A DNA stretch of 64,000 nucleotides from Eulemur rufifrons. Taxonomy: Eukaryota > Chordata > Mammalia > Primates > Lemuridae. Of the stretch, positions 1 through 12,044 are shown piece by piece. Each line of letters starts with the position of its first letter. Within the stretch, counting starts at the first letter, position 1. The notes under the pieces were generated by a model. That model ran no database searches and was not told where the DNA came from. It was given only the letters and a program-made list of their open reading frames with translations. Location of the stretch: assembly GCF_041146395.1 (NCBI RefSeq), contig NC_090989.1, forward strand, positions 246,998,843-247,062,842, in the 5' to 3' direction. The translations under genes and the position numbers were made by a program.

Positions 1-99
1 TATGTAGTGTATAAGTACAAGCTCTGGAAAGCTCTGGTTAGATGTCAGCCTTACTTAATAAAGTCACAGGATGGATAAATGAAAAAAAAAATGCCCATG

Positions 100-245
100 G
101 AGATAATCTAGCTCAACCCATCTATTTTATAGGTGAAGAAAGATCCAAAGAGGGAAAGTGATTTGTAAAAAAGACCTAGCTTGTGAGCAACAGAGAGAGC
201 ACTAGAACCATGGTTTCCCGACTTCTCTGTCAGGGCTCTTTCCAT
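100..245 (-). mobile_element. MIR SINE fragment
   Basis: The sequence follows the antisense MIR pattern: 'ATTTTATAGGTGAAGAAA', then a GGGAAAGTGATTTG block (MIR 'GAGGTTAAGTGACTTG'), and a CTCTTTCC end. It is diverged and lacks clear ends. MIR is an ancient tRNA-derived SINE, so this copy is inert. Confidence 0.55.
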
Positions 246-1904
246 CAAAAATTGAAGCTTCTCCTGGGCAAGGAACACATAAATATTATATAATAGAAAT
301 TGTTCTAGTTAGTATTGATAACAGCTATCATGCCCAGATTAAGAAGTATCATAAAAATACCCAATAGATATTACACAAATAAATCAAACTTCTTAGCATT
401 TCTCTTATGTGTATAAAAAATACTTATCAAACCCATCTAATTTCTCCTGCCTCTATTTCTCTTATTTTCTCACTCATTATAGCATATAGTCCTAAGACCA
501 GACATGACTTAAGGAGAAAATATTTATAAAGTCTCATCCAAAGTTGAATGAGGGCTTTTTAGTAGCAGTGAATTCTCCCTAAATGTGGTGCTCCAAAGCT
601 GACTGTGAGACTGTTGAAATCACCCTCTGTACTATGCTGAACCGGTGCTGACAATGCCTTGATGAGGTACAGCCCTGACAAACCAGATGACAGAACTCCC
701 TTTGTTCCCCATGTTTGGTTCTTGTTCCTTATTATAACTGAGTGCTCCCAGCTCCTGAGAACTGAAGCCCTGCCTCCCTTTTCTAGCATGGCATTCTGAG
801 CATGCATCATCCAAAGAGAGACTCCCATGTGTTAGGCTCTTGGTCAGCCTGAAGTTCCCACCACAGGAATAGCCGATCCAATCAGACCTCTACAATCAGT
901 CCTCAGAATAGGCCAGATCCTGCATAGATGAATTGATCTAGAATCACCTCCCAACTATTCCCAACTCACTTGAGCTGTCTTCCTTTAAGTAGCTATGACT
1001 CATAAATTACCTAAACTAAGGCAATAAGGAGGAAAAAAACCTTGAAAAATGCTGATTAGTGGTCCAATTATAAAACTGGAAATTTCATTGACCAAATGTA
1101 CAGGTATTTGGTGTATAGATATTCCTGGTGATCAAAAAAAAATAATCCAGTCATAAGTTTTATTTTTTATATTAAGTTTTTTTTTGGTTTCTAAAATTAA
1201 AACCCACCATAACAGAACACTTAGAAAATAAAGAAAAGCACATAGGAGAAAAATATGCTTTTCTTTCTATAGAATGAGAAAAAACTTAAACAGATCTGTG
1301 ATTTGACCCAGAATGTGTGAATCTTTGTGGTATAATAACTTATGTTCCAGTAGACTTCTATTTTAGTTGATTCTTTCCCCGTAAAATGCAAGAATCTACC
1401 GAGTAACTTCTTCAGACTACTTCACATGTTTCAGGGTCTCATGAATATATTTATTGATCTTTAGATAAACTCTTGGGGATTTTGTCAGTTCTGACATTGA
1501 TTCCCATGTGCAATAGAGGACTTTTCTAGACTTAGAGTTGTGCCTCAATTTTAGCCACTAGTTTGAACTCTAGACCCTCTAAAATAGATCTTAAGACTCT
1601 TCATCAGATTTTTGAAACTTGCTGCTTATTTTCTGAATCAAGTGTATTTGTTCTGCTATGACTGTATTACTTTTGGATTCAAGAAGGTCAGCCAGCAATA
1701 AGTCTGATATTCAACTCTCCCTCTAGCTATCAGACTGTAGAAGGTATTTAAACTTCCACATGGAGAGGAGTATGTTGGGAGGCAGTGCCAGACTTGCTAA
1801 ACTTTAAATTCTTTTTCTTCCTGATTTAAATTTGAGTAAAGTTTTTGTGAACCTCTCACCGTGTAACCACTGAGGATCATTTAATCTCTGTTAGAAATAG
1901 CTGT
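246..1904. other. Unassigned non-coding stretch
   Basis: I recognise no repeat or gene here. Two overlapping minus-strand open frames of 89 and 60 codons at 559-828 have no recognisable domain and look fortuitous. The part from about 560 to 990 is richer in G+C than its surroundings and holds a CCAAT-like site ('GATCCAATCAGACC'). It could be an unrecognised old LTR, but no ends or TSD are visible. Confidence 0.5.
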
Positions 1905-2220
1905 AAAAACAGGACATTATTTCTACCCCCAAGGAGTTTACAATCCAGCTGGGGAAACAGCCAACATACATGTACAGATATAACCAATGGTATCAGAAAG
2001 AACAGCATAAAAGTCATTAATAAATAATAATCAGTGCCATGGTATGGAAGTTAGAGGGTGGGAGAGTTATCTGAAGGCTACGATGGCCAGAATTTGAGGT
2101 AATAAAGTAGGACATTATTCCTATGGACAGATTTTCTGGGACAAATGTGCAGAGATGGAAAAAGTTTAGATTCTGAGAAGTTGTCTAGTTTGGCTATAGA
2201 AGGAAGTTTATGAATATACA
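1905..2220 (-). mobile_element. L2 LINE 3' part (antisense)
   Basis: The antisense L2 3'UTR pattern is visible: 'CCCCCAAGGAGTTTACAATC' followed by GGGGAAACAG and a run ending in a GTCTAGTTTGGCTATAGAAGG block, which matches L2 'TAGTTTGGCTGGAG'. The copy is strongly decayed. It sits directly before an L2 piece in the opposite orientation. Confidence 0.55.
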
Positions 2221-2264
2221 TTCCTACACAGGCATTTGGGGCTTTCTGAACTAGGGCACCATGT

Positions 2265-2440
2265 CTATATTCGCTTTAGTTCTCTCCCCATATATAGCCT
2301 GCATTATAGCCAAACTGGAATACTTGGAATTGCCCAAACTGGTCTGTGCTTTCCTATCTCTGCCTCTGCTGATATTTCTTCCATAACTTCTACTATGCCC
2401 CTATCCTCCCTTCCTCTATCTCCTTATAATAAAGATTTTT
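2265..2440 (+). mobile_element. L2 LINE ORF2-tail remnant
   Basis: The block 'AGCCAAACTGG..CTTGGAATTGCCCAAACTGGTCTGTGCTTTCC' follows the L2 pattern 'AGCCACACTGGCC..GGGCCTTTGCAC' in sense orientation. A 100-codon open frame at 2236-2538 overlaps it and is best read as decayed L2 coding sequence rather than a gene. Confidence 0.45.
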
Positions 2441-2674
2441 TAAAAATAAGTTTTATCTCTGTTGCCAACTCTGATAAACTGGAAAGGTTTCTTGGGAGTA
2501 ATGTGTGGGGAAAGATTCTAAAGTCACTTTCAGCTTAAAAAAAATTCCATGGGTGTAAGTGACATCAAACAAGGTGTGAGTTTGGGAGGGGTAGTACAAA
2601 TGCCATGTATTTTGCCAATACCATTCAAGGCCTAGAAAAAGTATCCACCTGAGTCATAAAGATCTTTAGGTTCC

Positions 2675-2890
2675 TCTTAATCGGATGCACTTCTTCCTTA
2701 AAACTTCACTACATTTTCTATTTCTTTTATGTCACTTAACTTATTCTACTTTATGCTGCACTTGGCTTATCACTGGCGATAAACTTAAGCTCCTTAAACA
2801 GTAAAAAATGTATCTCACTCATCTTTTTTATCTCCCCAAAATGCCTAGCCTAATAAGTATATGCTTAATAAATATTTCATGAACTGAATA
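2675..2890 (+). mobile_element. L2 LINE 3' end
   Basis: Sense L2 3'UTR: 'CTTAAGCTCCTTAAACAG', then ATCTCCCCAAAATGCCTAGCC, then a terminal 'TGCTTAATAAATATTTCATG' that matches the L2 terminus 'CTCAATAAATATTTGTTG'. The order of the blocks and the position of the end fit L2 well. Confidence 0.7.
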
Positions 2891-3279
2891 TAATGCAAAG
2901 GAGGAGGAGGATCTATGGCTGAAAAAGTAAATTGAAGACAGAGTATAGAAACGTAAATAATAGAGTTCAGCTAGTAATCATTCTACAATGATTTCATGTA
3001 TATTGGTTTTATCCCCATAATAATCAGATGTTTCAGGGCAAAGGACCTTAATACATTCTCACTCTCAGATTCTAATAATAGTAGGTTGCTGACCCACCAC
3101 CTAGGGTTGAGTCCTTCACCAGGAAAGAATCAAAGGTAATAACAAAATGTGTCAATGCATCACATCTCTAAGGGTCTTTCAGGGAAATTTACATTTTGGG
3201 AGAAAAAAGGAGTTGAACAAAGAAGGAAAGATATATCTAGGGTGAAACATGAGTTTAGAAATGGATGAAAACTGCTCAG
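2891..3279. other. Unassigned stretch
   Basis: AT-rich sequence with no recognised repeat, motif or convincing open frame. Confidence 0.5.
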
Positions 3280-3460
3280 CACATTGTGGTAGAAATAACA
3301 TATATTTGGGGGATCAAGGTTTGACATTCAAGGTAGATCTCAGCTCTGCCGCTCTACCACTCTACTACTGTGTCCTTGGGCAGATTAAGTAACTTCTCTG
3401 AACTTCAATCTCTTCTTTTGTAAGAGAGTTATAATTATACCTAGTGCCAGAAAGTTCAAA
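3280..3460 (+). mobile_element. MIR SINE
   Basis: The sense MIR core is readable: CTCAGCTCTGCCGCTC..TACTGTGTCCTTGGGCAG, AAGTAACTTCTCTGAACTTCA and 'TTTGTAAGAGAGTTATAATT', in the same order as the consensus from the tRNA-related part to the conserved core. Confidence 0.75.
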
Positions 3461-4974
3461 GCTAAATATGCAACTTAATTTTAGTAACTAATTTTAGTAA
3501 ATTCATTGACATGTAAAGCTTCATTATACACATATAATCTTTTCCCATATTATACTCTATGCCATCTATGTTTCCACTGACCCTGGCTTTTTTTCTAGTT
3601 TATTATATTGATTGAATTGTTAAAAGTTACTTCTAAATCTCTGTGTAAATACATGGGCTATAAATATATGAATTGAGTTACATATGCATTTGCATAGCTA
3701 TTGGAGAATAAAATGGAATAATGTCTTAAAAAACACTTTTACATAGCTTAATGTGGTTTCTTCCAATTCTGTTGTATCTGCCCACCAAAACCATGACTCG
3801 AAAAGACATTCCAAGGCAAGAAGGCAGATGCCAAGGGTTATGTTAGTCAGAATTATAACCATTGCAGGTACTTCAGCTAGAAAATTTTTATCTCTATGGT
3901 CAATTCTTTAGATTTCTTGAGGTTCTATGATTTGAAATTAATAGGTAAAAAGTTTTAGGTAGAATTTAAAAGAAATTATCTGATAACTGCTTTATAAATT
4001 TTTACTCCCTTAACTCAAAGCCCATCCATCACTTTAATAATTAGATTAACATGTAACAAAACTATAGCTGCTTCTGGTTTTCATATTTTGACTTGATGAG
4101 AAGACTGAGTTTTAGTCTATTGTTCCATGAAGTAGAACATACTTTGTGTCATTAAGATCCCGAGCATTTTATGCCCTTCCTTTGGATGCTACACTTTTCA
4201 AAGGGAAAACAAAACTGACTTTGACCTGTTTTCTTTCAGTGGGCACTCATGCAAATAGCAATAGCATAAACTGTCCTAAACTGAGACATCACGTCAATGT
4301 GAGCAGACACCCCTGTTCATCAAAAGGTAATCTCCACATTCATGAAGAAAACTCAGTGAGCTGTGGGTAAGGCTTTCAGCCCATACATTTGACATAAATA
4401 CACTAAGAATAAGCAACTTAAATGTCACAAAAATACAGAAGGTTGAAATAGCCTTTGCCTCATTATATCAAGCCACAAAGGCAGCTGACATTTCTTAAGA
4501 GGATTAGTAGAACAAAATTGCTCAAGAAAGCTAAGATTGTCCTATTTACAAGTAACCCTTGAAGAGATTAAGAAGACTGAGGAACAAAAAAGGATATGAA
4601 AGATTAAAAATTATGTTACTTTTCTTGAATATACATATTAAGTACCAGATATATTAATAATATATACTATGCAATATGATTATTTACATATTTAAACTTT
4701 TGGAGTGATCTGTTACTCCAGTTTGTCATCAGAAAATAGCAAATATCATAATTTCATGTTAAATGTCTGCTCTCTATAATTATAGACATATGTTTGAGAT
4801 CCTAGTAGATGTTCAGGTAGAGCTATCAATTACAAGGATGATATATGAGCTCTAAGGAAAGGTCTGGACCAGAGATATAAAGTTATAGTTAAAAATATAC
4901 AGATAATATTTAAAATTACACCTAAAATATTAAAAACGTTACTTTCCAAGTACATTTATACACAAAGTGAATTT
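3461..4974. other. Unassigned non-coding stretch
   Basis: AT-rich sequence. A 74-codon open frame at 4146-4370 has no recognisable domain and no supporting signals. The sequence around 4600-4700 is very AT-rich. Nothing else was recognised. Confidence 0.5.
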
Positions 4975-4984
4975 TTGAAGTGTG

Positions 4985-5100
4985 AATTATCTCAGATCAC
5001 TGAGCTGAAGAGACAAGCTCAGAAAGCACTGACGGGCAGCTTGGAGGCAGCGGTCATAGAACTCAGATTCCCTTTAAGTGAAATGAGCTTTCTGTCTACC
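4985..5100 (-). mobile_element. Possible MIR fragment
   Basis: Weak antisense MIR resemblance ('GACAAGCTCAGAAAGCACTG' and 'ATAGAACTCAGATTCCC', compared with MIR 'GAGGCTCAGAGAGG' and 'GGATTCGAACCC'). It is too diverged to be firm. Confidence 0.3.
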
Positions 5101-5159
5101 ACAGTGTCACCCCTCTTCAATCTCCTTTTCTGGCCCCTCTACTTCCCTTTATTTTAAAT

Positions 5160-5670
5160 GGTGGTGGTGTCCTTTAGGGTTTGGTCTTGGGTTCTTTATT
5201 TTCATTAAACTCTCTCCAAATGTGATTTCATCAAATTCCATGTTTTAAATGCCATGTGTAATTTGTTAATGCCCAAATTTATATCTCTAGCCCAGAGCCA
5301 TCACTCATTTTAGTTCCAGATATAACATTTCCTCTTAGAGGCCTTATAATATTATTTAGTGTCTAATATGACATGGCCAAAAAGAACTTGCAATAAATAA
5401 CACCACTATATATCCTATTCCCTCAAATCTAAAAATATAGGACCGTTCCTGAATTGCTTTTTCTCCCTTATATAATACTCTTAATTCACCAAGTCCTATA
5501 CACTCTACCTTTGAAATATATCTCAAATCCATCGAGTTATCTCTTCTGCTATACTGTAGTCTTTCCACAATCATTGTAGCCTGGACTATTGAAGTTGCCT
5601 CACATTCTTCTCTTTATATCTATTCTTATTCCCCAAAATCCATTTTCACTTAGCAGTTGCAGTAATCATG
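5160..5670 (+). mobile_element. L2 LINE ORF2 segment
   Basis: Sense L2 ORF2 sequence upstream of the usual 3' fragments. Recognisable blocks are 'CCAAATTTATATCTCTAGCC', a CAAATCTAAAAATATAGGACC region, 'TTTGAAATATATCTCAAATC' and 'ATTGTAGCCTGGACTATTG', which match L2 'CCCAAATTTATATCTCCAGC' and 'GCCTGGATTATTGCAATAGC'. The frame is broken many times. Its interior contains a 72-codon open frame on the opposite strand that has no meaning as a gene. Confidence 0.75.
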
Positions 5671-5672
5671 AA

Positions 5673-5692
5673 AGAGGGAGAGAGAGAGAGAG
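5673..5692. repeat. (GA)n microsatellite
   Basis: Short run of GA repeats directly after the L2 segment. Confidence 0.85.
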
Positions 5693-5694
5693 AT

Positions 5695-6724
5695 ATGGAC
5701 ATGGTGATAGTTCTCTTAATGTGGTTATAGATTACTTAAAAACATCCTGCCACTCCTCTTAGACACTATTAAGCATAAAGAAAACAAACAAATATACATA
5801 AAATGACAATTGCTTAATTTCAATTTCCAGAAACATTAGTGAACAGAAAGAAGCTGCAACACCAAATGATACATTACTGCTACCAAATGCTATTAAGATC
5901 TGGGCAGAACCACCTGGAAGGAAGGGACACTGAGTGGGAAGTGCATGAGAGACCCAGAAGTAGCAGACTCCAGAAAATACAGCACAGATACACTCCCTAA
6001 GAGTGAGGAACCCCCTGCAGTGTGAAAGCTAAAGTTGATGCTGGAGCTGCAGTAAAGTGGGCTGAGTTCTAAGGAGAGCAGTTGAGCAGGTGATAGGGGC
6101 TAATAACAGCAGAAGATCAAAGACAATGCCACCAAAAACAAGTCTATTTGAAAGATTGCCTTGGACAACAGGGCAGTTTCTCTTCATGACAATCTCAGTG
6201 ACGTAGGGAATGGGGCATACAAGTTTGGCAGCAGTAACTACTGCATATGTTTGATTTAGAGGGACAAAAGAAAGCTAACTACAACTGCATACATACACTC
6301 AGAGGCTCTATACAGAAAGGAAACAATCTAAGTCCGAAAAGGTTAAGAGGGAACCCTTGAGCTACAGAGCCTAGAAGTACTATCTATACTGCCCTCTCTC
6401 GATTTCCATACTGGGTCTTCACTTGTTATCTGGTAGAAGACAAATCTGTGTATCACTGATCAAGCTAGACTGAGAATCACTCTATTACTTCTAGTTAAGA
6501 GTAATAGAATTGCTAGTACTGCTTGGCAGGGACACTCAGGATCCTAGGGTCACCTTTCTGCTTTCCCACTCTAATCAGGACTCTTTAATTCTGAGAACAT
6601 CAACGTGACCTAGCTAGGGTAATCTTTAGAGAGAACTGCTCCAGTGTTTTAAAATCCTCACAGACTTTAAGTTCTCTTATTTTCAGAAGTCCTTCTCTAC
6701 ATCACATTAGAATATACCTTATAC
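5695..6724. other. Unassigned, less AT-rich stretch
   Basis: About 1 kb with no recognised repeat and no significant open frame. It is richer in G+C than its surroundings between about 5870 and 6560. It may be unique sequence or an old element I do not recognise. Confidence 0.45.
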
Positions 6725-6729
6725 CACAC

Positions 6730-7297
6730 TGGGATGGTTAATTTTATGTGTCAACTTGACTGGGCCATGGGGTGCCCAGATAAATATTTGGTTAAATATT
6801 CTGGGTGTGTCTTTGAGGGTGTTTCTGGATGAGATTAACATTTGCATTGGTGGACTGAGTAAAGCAGACTGCTCTCCCCGACGTGAGTGGGCTTTATTCC
6901 ATCTACTGAAGGCCTAAATGGAACAAAAAGGCTAAGTAAGGGAGGATTTTCTCTCTGCCCGTCTTTGAGCTAGGACATTGGTCTTGCCTTAAGACTTGGA
7001 CTTGAACTAGAACTTACAACATCACCTCTCCTGGTTTTCAGATCTTCAGACTCAGACTGAAACTATACCATCAGCTATCCTGGGTCTTTAGCTTGCCAAC
7101 TGAAGATCTTGGGACATCTCAGTCTCCATAAACTTGTGAGCTAGTTCCTTATAATAAATACCTTTATATATACCTATATATGTGTGTATATGTACGTGTG
7201 TATATACATAGCAAATCCTTCTCTCTTTCCTACATACATACACACACACACACACACACAGTTGCTTCTGTTTCTTTGGAGAACCTTGACTAATACA
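6730..7297 (+). mobile_element. MLT2-type (ERVL) solo LTR
   Basis: The element begins 'TGGGATGGTTAATTTTATGT', continues GTCAACTTGACTGGGCC..GGGTGTGTCTTTGAGGGTGTTTCTGGATGAGATTAACATTTG, and ends 'TTTGGAGAACCTTGACTAAT'ACA. This is the layout I know for the MLT2A LTRs of the ERVL family. The tail contains AATAAA near 7155 and an expanded TATA/TGTG..(CA)n tract at 7163-7260. A 5-bp flank CACAC (6725-6729) versus CACAT (7298-7302) fits a TSD with one mismatch. No internal retroviral sequence flanks it, so it is a solo LTR. The MLT2 name is from memory; that it is an LTR is more certain. Confidence 0.75.
7163..7260. repeat. TATG/CA-rich microsatellite inside the LTR
   Basis: An alternating TATATG/TGTGTA tract is followed by a CATACA run and a pure (CA)n run at about 7240-7260. 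It lies at the usual TA-rich site near the LTR 3' end. Confidence 0.8.
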
Positions 7298-7302
7298 CAC
7301 AT

Positions 7303-8049
7303 TTAACACAATTTAATATAATTGTATACAAGTTGAGTGTAAGTTTTAACATCTAAGTAAAAAAAAAGTTAAACTAACAAGTTTAAGACTTAAACAGTTT
7401 TGTGGGGTAAGAGTACTTAATAAAGTGATCCCGTACATCTCCCCAACAACACTGCTCTTACAGAAATTTAAGTAAAGCCAGACCTTTGGAATTAACATGG
7501 TAAGCTGGTTTGTTATTCTCATGTCCTTTTCACTCACATTTAAGGTCTAGAACATTGAATTTGAATGGGCCATAGTTCTAGAAATGTCCTAGGAACATGG
7601 ACCTTTTAATGATTTTATATATTTTTTATTGGTATTTTTACTGTATTTTTTAACATGAAAAAGCCATAGAAAAGTATTTTTCTGAACTTTGATTTGCTCA
7701 TTTGTTCTTATAATAAATGAAAAGTTAGGTTTTTATAATGGCAGGCATATGACCTTTTAAGATTTGGATCATTTAAATAAAGACATAATAAAACTTTATT
7801 TAATGATGTAATTAATATATTCCCATTGTTTTAAAAAATATTCTCTGCACCTTGGGTTCCATGAGGTAAGAGGAAGAGTTTCTTGAGAATTTATGCAAAC
7901 TAAATCACTTATCCCTGGATAACTAATCAAGCTCAACATATGAAACTCTATGTGAGAGTATGATTCTGCTTGTTACATGAAACAGACATGAAAGTGTAAC
8001 ATACTTTTAGGAAACAGAATGAAATTACTCTAAGATACACAGCTACTAT
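7303..8049. other. Unassigned AT-rich stretch
   Basis: No repeat recognised. A 63-codon minus-strand open frame at 7346-7537 has no supporting feature. Confidence 0.5.
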
Positions 8050-8290
8050 GAGCAACTGAGTGCCAAATTCTTTGCTGCTAAATGCTTTAGCATTATCAAG
8101 TTCATCCTTATACATACTTTAGAAGGTAGATATCAAGATTTTTTTAGATAAAAAAAAGTCAGCCCTCAGAACTGTTAATAAATTTGCTCAAGATCACCTT
8201 GACATTTGAAAGTAACAGTGACCAAGATTTGATCTTAGCCCCCTCTAACTCAAGTCTCTGGTCTGCACTATCTGACTCCTCCAAAGATTA
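8050..8290 (-). mobile_element. MIR SINE
   Basis: Antisense MIR: TGCTAAATGCTTTAGCATTATCAAG..TTCATCCTTATACATAC, then AATAAATTTGCTCAAGATCACC, GATTTGATCTTAGCCCC, and a terminal 'GTCTGCACTATCTGACTCC'. The order is that of reverse-complemented MIR. Confidence 0.7.
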
Positions 8291-10504
8291 AAAGCAAATC
8301 AATCTTCAATTTACCAAAAACACTGCTCAGTATCTCTTCCTGGACTCTGATATTTTTCTTTTGCTTTTACTTCAATAGCATCTGCAATAATGTAGAAACC
8401 CCTATCTCTATTAAGAGACATAGCTGGAAATTATAACATGTGCTTTGTCTACATGTATGTTATAGGGAAGATGACGAAAGCTGCCTTTCCAAGAGAACCA
8501 GTCAATGACAAATCTGGGAACTAAAAGTTTTAATTTTTCCCATCTCATCAAATGCAGAATTGATGTATCTTTCTTTGTGAGGACATTTTCATATTTGACT
8601 CCACTGTAAATGATGTAGTGACATAATTTTTTTCATTGCCCCCAGTCTTTGATTAAAAAATTATAGCCTTGCTTTGAAAAGCAGGCATTATTTCAGTGAC
8701 TCAGTAAAATAATCATGAAATTTATTCCACTTCCTTTTGTAGTGGAACTTGTGTCCTTGAACCTCTTTTAAGAATACCATAGAAGAGCTTAATAATGCTA
8801 ATATTAATAGACATATAAAATAAATGTTGTAGTAATCAATCCTAAAGAATTTATATAGGCTAATAGGTTCACGGTGATTTTCAATGGATATATATCAACA
8901 AGTCTGCACAAGATTGGAGTTCCATGAAAAATCAAGGGACAAAGAAGGCGAGTCCTCCATTACATAAGGACTGTTGTTTGTCCAAGAAAAGCATGGTTTA
9001 TTCAGTTTCACCAAGAGTCTGTCCCTTCACTGTCAGTGATCCTCAAAAAGGCCTAGGTTCTAGGAGGGAGTGGTCTGGTCAAGCATGCCTGAAGCAATTT
9101 TTCGGGTTAGTTAAGTATCAAAAAACTTACAGCAGCCCTGCTGAGTGCATCATTATCTGCCACTGTAGAGTGAGAGCCACAATTGTGCATCTAAGCAATG
9201 CAGGGAAGGCAGGGTCTGGACCTTAGCAAGGACTCACAGGCATCTCAGTTATTACTAAAAAAGTCATTGGTGACATAACCTTGGCCATTGGCAATTTGCT
9301 CTTGGCAAAAGAAACCTCAGCTTCCAACAGCTTTCTAGAGCTGGTTAAAACCCAGTTTACATATAACCTATTTATATAATATATACACATGGTGGACACA
9401 TATGCATATAGAATAAGGAATCCTTAAATCAAATTATGTGGGTGGAATACATCTTTAATTTTTAATTTATTCCCTTTTTCTATTCATCCAATTATGACAA
9501 CAGCCTGGTATATCAGCTACATTCGGGGATATTCACTGGGGCACAAATGTAGAAAGCAAAACTGATAAGAGAAATGTAGATTTTAATTAAAGAGAAGAAA
9601 GTGAAGCATTTTCCATGGTTAACAATAGAAATGCTTAGGTTTTTTCAGTTGGCCCTTTTCATTGAATTTATTTCTTCCTACTGTGAGATTTAATTTAAAA
9701 TATAAAGAAATTTTACTGCCAGAAAGGTTTACAGAAATTGCTTATAAAATACTTTGAGACATGCATATTGAATATTAAGAAAAGTATCACAAAATGAAAA
9801 AATTTAAAGGAAAATACAATGAACACTACAAATATAAGCATAGAGAAATCTCCGTTTTGGTTTTGAGGAAAACAGGGCAAAATTAAGGTCATTCTGAATC
9901 ATCCAAAAGGACCATTGAACTCACTTATTAATCCTCTTAGATAACATTTAGTAGTCTTGTGATTACTAACTGAAAATATTTATGCTATACCATTCAATTC
10001 ACCTTACAAGCACTCTTCTTACATTTTTTGAAATTCCTTGAAAATCAAAATTATTTCTATATAAGAATGGTATGCATGTAGACATATACAACAATTCCAA
10101 GATAATCTTGGTCTCTCAAATTAAACAAGACCTTAATATCCCACCTAAGATAAAGACCTAAATAAGTTGACTTAAAAACCAGCAGACAAGTCAAAAGAAA
10201 ATAAAATATCTGGGTTATTCTGAAAAGTTCATTAATGTTCTCTGTTGACATTGAGGCTTGAGGAGGCCAGGACAACCTACCAATGGCAACTAGAAACACC
10301 TTTTCCCCCCAAATTTCAATAAAGTGAAAAGTTTAATCCACAACACAAACTCAGAAGTGTTTAAGTTTGCAAACTAATTAAATCACTTGTTACTATATCA
10401 CCTATTAATATTAATAAAAATTCTCATAGGATATCCTATTTCTCAGAAGAGAGAAGCCACGCTTCTTATTACATATTCCTTTGAGTACACACACATCATT
10501 TAAG
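8291..10504. other. Unassigned non-coding stretch
   Basis: No recognised repeat over about 2.2 kb. Open frames of 100 codons (8924-9226, plus) and 80 codons (10057-10299, minus) lack domains, codon-usage signal or nearby promoter and poly(A) features. The section at about 8920-9240 is the most GC-balanced part. Confidence 0.45.
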
Positions 10505-10885
10505 TCTCATTTCCTACCATTTCTTTCTATTCCAGCTTCCTTGAAATATTGCTATTTAAAACCTCTCTGTGTTTGCCCATAAAGTTCTCTCTCACTGAAG
10601 GCCATTTCCATCAGGCAAACTCCTACTCATACCTTAAAACCAAACTCAAAATGTCTCCTGTGAAGCTCTTTTTAAAACCTATAAACAAAGTTATCACTAC
10701 TCCCTGAATTTTCCAATAACATTTTGTACCTTCACTTTCTATACCTCTTAACAAACCACCTAAAATTACTTGGTTAATATTCTACCTTCCCTGCTGAGTT
10801 ATAGGGGACAGGGTCATTCTTGCACTTCTGTATCTCTAACGCCTATTATAGGGCTTGGCACATAGTAATAATCAAGATTATTTTC
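10505..10885 (+). mobile_element. L2 LINE 3' part
   Basis: Sense L2 ORF2 end and 3'UTR: a 'CTTCCTTGAAATATTGC' region, 'ACTCCTACTCATACCTTAAA', 'CTCCTGTGAAGCTCTTTTT', then 'ATAGGGGACAGGGTCATTC', 'GTATCTCTAACGCCTATTA', and 'GGGCTTGGCACATAGTAAT'. The last block is the classic L2 'GTGCCTGGCACATAGTAGG'. Confidence 0.75.
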
Positions 10886-11287
10886 TTAAATAAAAGTATT
10901 CCTTGCTAATTTCTTTATTCTATAATATACAATTTTTACTTAATATATACTATGTACTTAATATAATCATTAACCATCAATAATATAAAATTAAAGTTCA
11001 TATTGGAAACACAGAACATTATCTTGAGTCCAAACCAGCAATGTTCAAATTAACATTTGGTTGAGTATCCTAATACAGAAAATTGCCTCAGTTATTTAGC
11101 ATGGATGAGAAAAGGAAGTTCTTATTAGCTGATTAGAGAAAGGTCAACTTATTTCTGTCATGATTATTAGCTGGAGCTGAGGAATAGAACAGTCCTTCAT
11201 TTAATAATATTTCTAAAGTAATGGGTCTGGCCCTCACTTTAGATTTTTAAAAATGTGCCCTTTGCCAACTACACTCATGCTTCCTTT
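10886..11287. other. Unassigned AT-rich stretch
   Basis: Very AT-rich (TATA/TTAATA runs around 10900-11000). No feature recognised. Confidence 0.5.
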
Positions 11288-11490
11288 CAGTGGTTGTGAA
11301 CTGAGGGCAAAGCTGCCATCCATGGGTGGGGGATTTGCAAACATGGTGTAGGGACATTGGTTGTCACAAGACTGGAGGATGCTAGTGGTGTCTAGTGGGC
11401 AGGAGCTAAGGCTACTCAGTGTCCTGCAATGTGTGGGAAACACCACATAAAAAAGTGTCCACCTAAAACCATAATAACACCTCACTGCAT
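11288..11490. mobile_element. hAT-Charlie MITE (MER20-like)
   Basis: The order of blocks 'CAGTGGTTGTGAACTGAGGG', GACATTGGTTGTCACAAGACTGG..GGATGCTAGTGGTGTCTAGTGGGCAGGAGC and 'GTCCTGCAATGTGTGGGAAA' follows a well-known approximately 220-bp hAT MITE whose consensus begins CAGTGGTTCTCAACC. I believe this is MER20, but the exact name is from memory. Such elements are non-autonomous. A 93-codon minus-strand open frame across it is incidental. Confidence 0.7.
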
Positions 11491-12044
11491 CTACTCGATA
11501 CTTCAAAAGATCCAAGAATCATTTTGTATTGATTTTTATGACTAACTTCTCTGCAGGCTTGATTACACAGTCTTGATTACACCATGGAAAACATTGTAGT
11601 CTCTTCATGTTAGTCTATGCATATAATAGTATTTCACGGTTAAGCACAATTCTTAGCTAGAGTTGTTAACCAAGTGGCACTCTTATTAGAAAATGTAGGG
11701 GGGAAATATATCACTTTGGCACATTTCCAGGTTGTCATGCAACCAAGAAGAATTTCATGGACTAATAGCATATTTGTTGCCCAACTTCTCTTTTCTTGTA
11801 TACTTCACAAAGACCAGTTTGTTTCCTTTGGAACTGATGGGGTTTACTTTCTGTGTAGCAATTAAATACCACACATTATTAACATATATGGGTAATGACA
11901 ATGTGTTTACAGAATTCCCTAACAAGTTTATCCTCTAAGAGTGAAAGCAATAAAACCAACATATGAATTTAGCTGTGTATAATGTTTCCTTAAAGTATTT
12001 TCAAGCAGAGAAAAAAGAAACTCATCGATTTTGTTATTGATAGA
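11491..12044. other. Unassigned stretch
   Basis: AT-rich. Two short overlapping plus-strand open frames (63 and 68 codons, 11674-11938) in different frames have no domain. No repeat recognised. Confidence 0.5.

Noticed and set aside
7163..7260. CA/TA repeats as a CRISPR-like or minisatellite array
   Set aside because: Simple dinucleotide expansion inside an LTR; no spacer-repeat structure anywhere in the window.
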